Part shown: positions 58,084 through 64,000 of the stretch, piece by piece
Layout: each line of letters starts with the position of its first letter
Position numbering within the stretch: the stretch's first letter is position 1
Assembly: GCF_022095615.2 (NCBI RefSeq)
Contig: NZ_CP155559.1
Location: 1,609,501-1,673,500 of the forward strand
Source: Bacillus thuringiensis
GTDB taxonomy: Bacteria; Bacillota; Bacilli; Bacillales; Bacillaceae_G
Length of the DNA: 64,000 bases
Direction of reading: 5' to 3'
The notes under the pieces: model-generated
Told to the model about the DNA's origin: nothing
What the model saw: only the letters and a program-made list of their open reading frames with translations
The model's database searches: none
Program-made: the position numbers and the translations under genes

Positions 58084-59229
58084 ATGAAAGATATTTTATG
58101 GCTCATACAAAAAACGTTATCTGTACTTTTGAAAAATAAAAAAGGGTTATTCATTATTATTAGTTTGCCGATAATCGGAACACTAATCTCCTTCTCAATG
58201 TATGGGAATGTGGGGCAAGGGACGTTAAATATCGGGGTTATAAATAAAGAAAATCAATCTATAGCAAATGATACGGTGAAATTTTTAGAAGGATTAAATC
58301 ATGTAAAGGTAAGTAAAATTAAAGAATCTGAAGTAGAAGATAAACTCACTTCCAAAAAACTTGATGGAGTTATTACATTAGATTCTGGTTTTTCAAAAAG
58401 TGTTCGAGAAGGGAAACCAGCTCATATTGAAATTTCATCGATTAAAGGTGATCAAGTAACAGGGTTTATAAAATCATATTTATACAATTATATTGATAAT
58501 GTAGCAGCTATTAGTAAAGTAGCAGGTACAGATCAAAGTGCATTTGATAGTATGTACGCAGGATATCAAAAAGGTTCAATTAAAATGAAAACTGAGACGC
58601 TAGAAGATACTTCGAAAAATAAAGATATGACAAACCAAACGATGGGTTATCTTATTATGTTTATGCTATTTTCAGCAGCGAACTTATCAGGTTATATTTT
58701 AAAAGAAAAAGAAAATAGAACGTATTTTAGACTCTTATCAACGCCAATAGATGGGAAGAAATTTATATTATCTAATGTCGGGGTAAATATGATGCTATTA
58801 ACAGTACAAATTCTGATTACAATTCTATTCCTAACGAATGTTTTTCATATAAATATCAATATGCCTTTCATAGTGATGATTGGTGTACTCATGCTATTTG
58901 CTTTAATAGCGATTGGAATATCGTTAGTCCTTGTCGCTTTTTCGAAAAACTCAGCATCAGCAAATGCACTGCAGAATATGATTATTGTACCAACATGTTT
59001 ACTCGCTGGATGTTATTTTCCATATGACATTATGCCAAAAGCGGTGCAAAAAGTAGCTGATTTTCTTCCGCAGAGATGGTTGTTAGATACAGTATCAAAA
59101 CTCCAACAAGGAATTCCATTTTCAGAGTTGTATGTAAATATTTTAATCTTATTCGCCTTTGCGGTAGCATTCTTCTTAATTGCGATTTATAAGTTTGGAA
59201 GAAATAATGATGCAAGGAACTTTGTTTAA
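58084..59229 (+). CDS. ABC-2 type permease (LnrN-like)
   Basis: 381 residues from ATG 58084 (GGGAGGGG upstream). Same design as the preceding permease: LFIIISLPIIGTLISFSMYG, external domain, TMGYLIMFMLFSAANLSGYIL, and the coupling loop KEKENRTYFRLLSTPIDGKKFILSN. Last gene of the export set. By analogy the pump expels membrane-targeting antibiotics such as linearmycins; the real substrate here is untested. Confidence 0.87.
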   Translation: MKDILWLIQKTLSVLLKNKKGLFIIISLPIIGTLISFSMYGNVGQGTLNIGVINKENQSIANDTVKFLEGLNHVKVSKIKESEVEDKLTSKKLDGVITLDSGFSKSVREGKPAHIEISSIKGDQVTGFIKSYLYNYIDNVAAISKVAGTDQSAFDSMYAGYQKGSIKMKTETLEDTSKNKDMTNQTMGYLIMFMLFSAANLSGYILKEKENRTYFRLLSTPIDGKKFILSNVGVNMMLLTVQILITILFLTNVFHININMPFIVMIGVLMLFALIAIGISLVLVAFSKNSASANALQNMIIVPTCLLAGCYFPYDIMPKAVQKVADFLPQRWLLDTVSKLQQGIPFSELYVNILILFAFAVAFFLIAIYKFGRNNDARNFV

Positions 59230-59234
59230 TATAG

Positions 59235-59266
59235 AAAGGGTGTGACGTTAAGTCACATCCTTTTTT
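59235..59266 (+). terminator. Terminator after the ABC export genes
   Basis: AAAGGGTGTGAC pairs with GTCACATCCTTT around GTTAA, then T's. Confidence 0.85.
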
Positions 59267-59339
59267 GTATGAAGCATGAAATTTAAATTTGAATGACAAA
59301 ATAGAAAGGTGGAAAGAAAACGAGCGGAAGGAAATTAAA

Positions 59340-60551
59340 ATGATTAAGAAAATATTACGAGTTACTTCTATTATCATTGCTATTTTAGTTTTTATTTTAA
59401 TTTGGATGCATATTGACGTTACTTTAGGTAGAAAAATGGAAGCTGGAAAAAACATGCCGATAGAATACGCTCCTCATTATAGCGACTTTCAATTATATGT
59501 AGAAGGAAAGCCGTTTTATAAACAGTTGTTTACTGATATAAAAGAAGCGAAAAGTTCTATTTACACGTATTTTTTTATTTTGTCAGATGATAAAAGTAGC
59601 CATACTTTTTTAAACTTATTAAAAGAGAAGGCAAAAGAAGGAGTAAACGTCTATTTATCAGTTGATCGCATTAATGATTTATCATTTGAAAGAAAGATGA
59701 TAAATGAATTGCGGGAAAGTGGTGTGCATTTTACATATAGTAGAAAACCTGAATTGCCATTTGGCTTTTATTCACTTCATCATCGTAATCATCGCCGTAT
59801 TACGACGATTGATGGGGAGATTGGATATACAGGTGGGTTTAATATGGGAGATGAGTACTTAGGAAAAGATAAGCGATTTGGATATTGGCGTGATTATCAT
59901 GTGCGGATAAAAGGAGAAGGAGCAAAAGATTTAGAAGAGCAATTCGCTTTAGATTGGAAACGAGATACGACAGAACATATAAAGAGAAGTACGAATAAAG
60001 CTAGTAAAGGGAACACGTTGCATTCTATGGCTAGTTACAATGGGCATCACGTCGCTGAAAAATATATCGAATTAATAAAAGAAGCGAAGCATTCAATCGT
60101 AATTACAACCCCTTATTTTATAGCAAAAAATAAAGAACTAATGAATACTTTAATTGAAGCGCAAAAACGTGGTGTTACAGTAAAGGTACTTTGGTCATAT
60201 AAACCAGATATTCCTCTTATTAAAGAAGCGGCATATCCGTACATACGCCAAGCTGTTAATAACGGGATTGCGGTATACGGTTATAAAAAAGGGATGTTTC
60301 ATGGGAAGTTAATGCTTATTGATAATGAATTAACCGTTATCGGTACTACAAACTTTACGGCTCGTAGCTTTTATATAAATGATGAGATGAACTTGTATAT
60401 TCATGGGGGAACTATCGTATCAGAAGTGAATACGGCATTAGCGCAAGATTTTCATGATTCGAAAGAAATGACGAAAGAATTTTTTGAGAAGTTATCGTTT
60501 TGGGAGCGTTGTAAGGAGAGATTAGCAGGATTGGTGGATTTTTATTTATAA
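59340..60551 (+). CDS. Phospholipase D family protein (cardiolipin synthase-like)
   Basis: 403 residues from ATG 59340 (GGAAGG nine bases before; an earlier in-frame ATG at 59292 has no such site). One N-terminal helix (ILRVTSIIIAILVFILIWM), then two PLD domains: first HHRNHRRITTIDGEIGYTGGFN, where the motif is H-x-R-x4-D instead of H-x-K-x4-D; second FHGKLMLIDNELTVIGTTNF with the normal H-x-K-x4-D. Cardiolipin synthases usually have two N-terminal helices and about 480-510 residues, so this shorter form may be a minor cardiolipin synthase or another phosphatidyl transferase. Confidence 0.82.
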   Translation: MIKKILRVTSIIIAILVFILIWMHIDVTLGRKMEAGKNMPIEYAPHYSDFQLYVEGKPFYKQLFTDIKEAKSSIYTYFFILSDDKSSHTFLNLLKEKAKEGVNVYLSVDRINDLSFERKMINELRESGVHFTYSRKPELPFGFYSLHHRNHRRITTIDGEIGYTGGFNMGDEYLGKDKRFGYWRDYHVRIKGEGAKDLEEQFALDWKRDTTEHIKRSTNKASKGNTLHSMASYNGHHVAEKYIELIKEAKHSIVITTPYFIAKNKELMNTLIEAQKRGVTVKVLWSYKPDIPLIKEAAYPYIRQAVNNGIAVYGYKKGMFHGKLMLIDNELTVIGTTNFTARSFYINDEMNLYIHGGTIVSEVNTALAQDFHDSKEMTKEFFEKLSFWERCKERLAGLVDFYL

Positions 60552-60558
60552 AGGTTAA

Positions 60559-60592
60559 TGGAAAAGGATGTCTTTTATAGACACCCTTTTTT
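60559..60592. terminator. Terminator between PLD and UMP kinase-like genes
   Basis: AAAAGGATGTCT pairs (one mismatch) with AGACACCCTTTT around TTTAT, followed by T's. Confidence 0.75.
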
Positions 60593-60604
60593 AATGAGAA
60601 ATAA

Positions 60605-61348
60605 TTAGTTTTCATGCACAAGCAATGAAGCATCATCACTAATCAATGTCCCGACATGCTCACCTAAGCAAATTCTTTTCATTACACCAGGCTCATCAAA
60701 GTTAAAGACGTGTGCAGGTAAATTGTAATCACGGGCAAGTAATAAAGCGGCTTGATCCATGACTTGAATGTTTTGCCTAACAACATCGTTATAGTTTAGT
60801 TTTCTGTACATTTTCGCTGATTTATTATGTTTTGGATCACTAGTAAAGACGCCATCTACTCCTTGTTTTGCAACTAATATTGCGTCACTATTCATTTCAA
60901 TGGCTCTTTGAACACTTGGATAATCTGTCGTAACGAACGGTTGCCCGTTACCACCGCCAAAAATGACCACATAACCGTTATCTAAATGATGTACTGCACG
61001 TAGGCGAATGTATGGTTCAGCTACAGCATTAAACGGGATGGAAGTCATAACGCGCACTTCTTTATTTGTTTTACTTGTTAACACGCCGCGTAGCATTAAG
61101 CTATTAATGATTGTACCTAACGTACCAATATTATCAGCTTCTACACGATCAATTCCCCATTCTTCAGCTAAATGACCTCTGAAAATGTTACCGCCACCGA
61201 TGACGATAGATACCTCGATACCTAAATCAACAATGGATAAAATTTCATTTGCGATATGTTCTAATCTTTTGGAGTTAAAGCTATTTCCGGTTTGATCGGC
61301 AAGTGCACCGCCGCTTAATTTAATTAAGACACGTTTATATGGCCTCAT
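60605..61348 (-). CDS. UMP kinase paralogue (PyrH-like)
   Basis: 247 residues from ATG 61346-61348 (GGGGG upstream). Amino acid kinase fold: KRVLIKLSGGALADQTGN (canonical PyrH has LSGEAL), VIGGGNIFRGH, DNIGTLGTIINSLMLRGVL, VVIFGGGNGQPFVTTD (canonical AAGTGNPFFTTD), DAILVAKQGVDGVFTSDPK. The changes at conserved places mark a diverged second copy; the main pyrH of Bacillus lies between tsf and frr, which are absent here. It should make UDP from UMP or sense pyrimidine nucleotides. A leader ORF and a terminator precede it, suggesting attenuation. Confidence 0.82.
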   Translation of the reverse strand: MRPYKRVLIKLSGGALADQTGNSFNSKRLEHIANEILSIVDLGIEVSIVIGGGNIFRGHLAEEWGIDRVEADNIGTLGTIINSLMLRGVLTSKTNKEVRVMTSIPFNAVAEPYIRLRAVHHLDNGYVVIFGGGNGQPFVTTDYPSVQRAIEMNSDAILVAKQGVDGVFTSDPKHNKSAKMYRKLNYNDVVRQNIQVMDQAALLLARDYNLPAHVFNFDEPGVMKRICLGEHVGTLISDDASLLVHEN

Positions 61349-61469
61349 AACAATTCCCCCTATATAGATCGCAATAAAAAAGGAACAAAGGCAAATGCCT
61401 TTGTTCCTTTTGGAGAAAATGAAAAAGAAAAGAAGAAGATAGGACGAATTTTTGTACATAATTTTTCAT
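61335..61469 (-). CDS. Leader peptide of the UMP kinase paralogue, 44 codons
   Basis: ATG at 61467-61469 has an ideal ribosome binding site (AAGGAGTGG) and the frame runs 44 codons to TAA at 61335-61337, beginning MKNYVQKFVLSSSFLFHFLQ. It crosses a pyrimidine-rich tract (complement of 61412-61444) and the terminator hairpin (61378-61411) and ends 14 bases inside the kinase gene, overlapping its start in another frame. The length and layout equal those of the E. coli pyrBI leader. Confidence 0.6.
   Translation of the reverse strand: MKNYVQKFVLSSSFLFHFLQKEQRHLPLFLFYCDLYRGNCYEAI
61373..61411 (-). terminator. Attenuator-type terminator before the UMP kinase paralogue
   Basis: Read on the minus strand: AAAAGGAACAAAGGCA (complement of 61396-61411), two-base loop, TGCCTTTGTTCCTTTT (complement of 61378-61393), then TTATT. 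It lies after the promoter and before the kinase start, and no rightward gene ends here. The transcript upstream is a U/C tract (61412-61444). Confidence 0.82.
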
Positions 61470-61518
61470 ACCATCCACTCCTTTTCATTTTGATTTTTTG
61501 TAAGTATATATCTTTTTG

Positions 61519-61548
61519 ATTATACGAAACAATCTGACTACTTATCAA
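61519..61548 (-). promoter_or_regulatory. Promoter of the leader and UMP kinase paralogue
   Basis: Minus strand TTGATA (complement of 61543-61548), 18 bases, TATAAT (complement of 61519-61524). Transcription should begin near 61511, about 42 bases before the leader ATG. Confidence 0.75.
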
Positions 61549-61691
61549 GTATATTTTATTTCTTTTTAATGAAAAGGTGTCAATGAAAAAGAAAAGAAAA
61601 ATTTTCGAATTTTTTGTGACGAACTTGTAGGTTTTTGTATGATTTTGTAGGTTCGCTTATAAGATGTGTGAGTAGCTTTTATAAATTCAAA

Positions 61692-61706
61692 TTGAAAGCG
61701 TTCGCA
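61692..61706. promoter_or_regulatory. CcpA binding site (cre)
   Basis: TTGAAAGCGTTCGCA fits the relaxed Bacillus cre consensus WTGNAANCGNWNNCW at all positions. It lies just upstream of the symporter's ribosome binding site, so CcpA would block elongation of transcripts entering the symporter-aspA unit. Confidence 0.75.
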
Positions 61707-61724
61707 TGAAGGGGATGAACATAG

Positions 61725-62996
61725 ATGAAAAAATTCGGATTGGCAACACAAATTTTTGTCGCGCTTGTTTTAGGGATTGTAGTAGGGGCAGTCTTTTATG
61801 GCAATAAAACGGCGATTTCTTATATCACACCAATTGGGGATATATTTATTCACTTAATTAAGATGATTGTAGTACCAATTGTTATTTCAGCATTAATTGT
61901 TGCGGTAGCTGGTGTAGGCGATATGAAAAAGCTTGGGAAACTGGGCGGTAAGACAATTCTTTATTTCGAAATTATTACGACGATTGCTATTTTAATGGGA
62001 TTACTTGCAGCGAATATATTCCAACCAGGTACTGGCGTTGATATGAGTAATTTACAGCAAAGTGATATTTCTTCTTATAAACAAACAGCAGATGCAACAG
62101 AGAAGAAAGGCTTTGCAGAAACGATTGTTCATATTGTACCGAAAAATATATTTGAGTCTATTACACAAGGTGACTTATTACCGATTATATTCTTCTCAGT
62201 ACTATTCGGTTTAGGAGTTGCAGCAATCGGTGAAAAGGGAAAGCCTGTTTTTAACTTTTTTGAAGGTGTACTCGAAGCGATGTTTTGGGTTACAAATCAA
62301 GTGATGAAATTCGCACCATTTGGTGTATTCGCATTAATTGCTGTTACGGTTGCAAAATTTGGTGTAGCAACACTACTTCCTTTAGGAAAACTAGTGCTAG
62401 CTGTATACGTAACTGTTATACTATTCGTTGTGATTGTATTAGGTATTAATGCACGAATGGTTGGCGTAAACATTTTTACATTAATGAAAATTTTAAAAGA
62501 AGAACTTATTCTTTCATTTACGACAGCAAGTTCAGAAGCTGTTTTACCTAATATAATGAGAAAGATGGAAGAGTTCGGTTGTCCAAAGGCAGTTGCCTCT
62601 TTCGTAATTCCGACAGGTTATACATTTAACTTGACTGGATCAGCTATTTATCAAGCGTTAGCGGCATTGTTCGTTGCACAAATGTACGGTGTTCACATGT
62701 CACTGACGGAGCAAATAACGCTATTATTCGTTCTCATGTTAACATCCAAAGGTATGGCGGGAGTTCCGGGGGCATCATTCGTTGTTGTATTAGCAACGTT
62801 AGGATCAATGGGATTACCGCTAGAAGGCATCGCATTGATTGCGGGAATTGACCGCATTTTAGATATGATTCGCTCAGCTGTCAATGTATTAGGAAATGCA
62901 TTAGCGGCCATTGTTATGTCGAAGTGGGAAGGCGAATTCGATGACGAGAAAGCAAAACAATATGTAGAAACAGTCAAAGAAACAAAAGCAGCATAA
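61725..62996 (+). CDS. Dicarboxylate/glutamate:proton symporter (DAACS family)
   Basis: 423 residues, eight helices and two hairpin loops, RBS AAGGGGAT. Signature segments: FIHLIKMIVVPIVISALI, SFTTASSEAVLPNIMRKMEEFG (hairpin 1, serine-rich), IPTGYTFNLTGSAIYQALAALF, TSKGMAGVPGASFVVVLATL (hairpin 2) and GIDRILDMIRSAVNVLGNALA. This is the GltP/DctP family taking up glutamate, aspartate or C4-dicarboxylates. It lies 24 bases before aspA, so it likely supplies aspartate to AspA; cre control is expected. Confidence 0.92.
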   Translation: MKKFGLATQIFVALVLGIVVGAVFYGNKTAISYITPIGDIFIHLIKMIVVPIVISALIVAVAGVGDMKKLGKLGGKTILYFEIITTIAILMGLLAANIFQPGTGVDMSNLQQSDISSYKQTADATEKKGFAETIVHIVPKNIFESITQGDLLPIIFFSVLFGLGVAAIGEKGKPVFNFFEGVLEAMFWVTNQVMKFAPFGVFALIAVTVAKFGVATLLPLGKLVLAVYVTVILFVVIVLGINARMVGVNIFTLMKILKEELILSFTTASSEAVLPNIMRKMEEFGCPKAVASFVIPTGYTFNLTGSAIYQALAALFVAQMYGVHMSLTEQITLLFVLMLTSKGMAGVPGASFVVVLATLGSMGLPLEGIALIAGIDRILDMIRSAVNVLGNALAAIVMSKWEGEFDDEKAKQYVETVKETKAA

Positions 62997-63020
62997 GAAA
63001 TCGTTAAGGAGTGAATAATC

Positions 63021-64000
63021 ATGGCAACATTAACTGAAGTTAAAAATGGCGTTCGAATTGAAAAAGATTTTTTAGGTGAAAAAGAAGTACCAAACTATGC
63101 ATACTACGGCGTACAAACAATGCGTGCGGTTGAAAACTTCCCAATTACAGGATACAAAATCCATGAAGGTTTAATTAGAGCGTTCGCAATTGTAAAAAAA
63201 GCTGCAGCGCTTGCTAATACAGATGTAGGAAGATTGGAGTTGGACAAGGGCGGCGCGATCGCAGAAGCTGCTCAAGAAATTCTTGATGGAAAGTGGCATG
63301 ATCATTTCATCGTGGATCCAATCCAAGGCGGAGCAGGTACTTCAATGAACATGAATGCAAATGAAGTCATGGCCAATCGTGCTCTTGAATTATTAGGAAT
63401 GGAAAAAGGAGACTATCATTATATTAGTCCAAATAGTCATGTAAACATGGCGCAATCAACAAACGATGCATTCCCAACGGCAATTCATATCGCAACATTA
63501 AACGCATTAGAAGGTTTATTACAAACGATGGGCTATATGCACGATGTATTTGAATTAAAAGCAGATCAGTTCGATCATGTTATTAAAATGGGTCGTACAC
63601 ATTTACAAGACGCTGTGCCAATTCGTCTTGGACAAGAATTTAAAGCGTACTCTCGCGTACTTGAACGTGATATGAAACGAATTCAGCAATCACGTCAACA
63701 CTTATATGAAGTAAATATGGGAGCAACTGCAGTCGGTACAGGCTTAAATGCGGATCCAGAATATATTGAAGCAGTTGTAAAACATTTAGCTACAATTAGT
63801 GAACTACCACTTGTTGGTGCAGAAGATTTAGTAGATGCAACGCAAAATACGGATGCATACACTGAAGTATCTGCAGCACTTAAAGTGTGTATGATGAATA
63901 TGTCTAAAATTGCAAATGACCTTCGCTTAATGGCATCAGGTCCACGTGTTGGCTTAGCGGAAATTATGCTACCTGCTCGTCAACCAGGTTCATCTATTAT
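63021..64000 (+). CDS. aspA: Aspartate ammonia-lyase, N-terminal part cut by window end
   Basis: ATG 63021 after AAGGAGTG; the frame stays open for 326 codons to the window edge (full proteins are about 475). MATLTEVKNGVRIEKDFLGE, then [69 protein letters not shown] and the start of the PGSSI signature. It converts aspartate to fumarate and ammonia, and it is coupled with the symporter as an aspartate use unit; B. subtilis pairs aspA with ansA instead. Confidence 0.95.
   Translation, partial: MATLTEVKNGVRIEKDFLGEKEVPNYAYYGVQTMRAVENFPITGYKIHEGLIRAFAIVKKAAALANTDVGRLELDKGGAIAEAAQEILDGKWHDHFIVDPIQGGAGTSMNMNANEVMANRALELLGMEKGDYHYISPNSHVNMAQSTNDAFPTAIHIATLNALEGLLQTMGYMHDVFELKADQFDHVIKMGRTHLQDAVPIRLGQEFKAYSRVLERDMKRIQQSRQHLYEVNMGATAVGTGLNADPEYIEAVVKHLATISELPLVGAEDLVDATQNTDAYTEVSAALKVCMMNMSKIANDLRLMASGPRVGLAEIMLPARQPGSSI

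Noticed and set aside
61360..61548. Alternative 62-codon leader frame starting further upstream of the UMP kinase paralogue
   Set aside because: It has no ribosome binding site, whereas the 44-codon frame has AAGGAGTGG at ideal spacing.
1..64000. Prophage, transposon, integron, CRISPR array, tRNA or rRNA genes
   Set aside because: No integrase, transposase, phage structural gene, spaced direct repeats, tRNA cloverleaf or rRNA sequence was recognised anywhere in the window.

Overview
The window reads as chromosomal DNA of a low-GC, endospore-forming Bacillus, most probably the Bacillus cereus group. Support comes from an H-type small acid-soluble spore protein (sspH), strong AGGAGG ribosome binding sites with frequent GTG/TTG starts, consensus Fur, Zur and CcpA (cre) sites of Bacillus type, and two diverged copies of a short palindromic intergenic repeat that resembles the cereus-group bcr family. 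No rRNA, tRNA, CRISPR array, prophage or transposase was seen. Most of the window is ordinary core or soft-core genome in short operons separated by clear intrinsic terminators.

Layout. 1-6.1 kb: end of an azlD-like gene, small membrane proteins, a VanZ protein, a secreted 136-residue protein, a hydrolase/monooxygenase operon, a cellulose-synthase-like glycosyltransferase with two PilZ domains, and sspH. 6.1-16.7 kb: an HTH-TPR regulator divergent from an MFS pump; a lipoprotein; then a LysR regulator divergent from a five-gene operon (ABC ATPase, binding protein, fused permease, metallo-beta-lactamase-fold hydrolase, exported CYTH-like protein). 16.7-31 kb: repeats, serine hydrolase, phosphatase, MarR/DUF3147 operon with a hydrolase remnant, asparagine synthetase, an ECF sigma/DUF4179 pair, a BNR-repeat protein, zinc exporter, Fur-regulated small protein, GntR/EamA pair. 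30.5-33.7 kb: a Zur-controlled CobW GTPase divergent from a permease pair. 33.8-43.2 kb: methyltransferase, nhaC, MerR/SDR pair, fumC, a DUF2087 regulator, MATE pump and peptidase E. 44-47.4 kb: a BlaI/M56 regulatory pair followed by a CcdA/thioredoxin/Lgt-like redox operon. 47.4-53.9 kb: XRE-cupin regulator with D-serine ammonia-lyase, DUF445, and a four-gene ECF sigma/anti-sigma operon. 54-59.2 kb: a LnrJK-LMN-like two-component/ABC export operon. 59.3-64 kb: phospholipase D family protein, a second UMP kinase with an attenuator-like leader, a dicarboxylate/glutamate symporter and aspA, cut by the window end.

Most interesting signals. (1) The UMP-kinase paralogue is preceded by a 44-codon leader ORF with a pyrimidine-rich tract directly before an intrinsic terminator, the layout of the E. 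coli pyrBI UTP-sensing attenuator. (2) A BlaI repressor and a short M56 protease without a sensor domain sit beside a redox operon, and the same ACTAC-N5-GTAGT inverted repeat lies before both transcription units, which suggests a proteolysis-controlled redox switch. (3) An ECF sigma operon whose sigma gene appears to begin at ATT and whose third gene is an internal triplication. (4) An ABC importer operon that also makes a CPSF-like metallo-hydrolase and an exported CYTH-like protein. Functions given here rest on motif reading by eye; no database search was possible.
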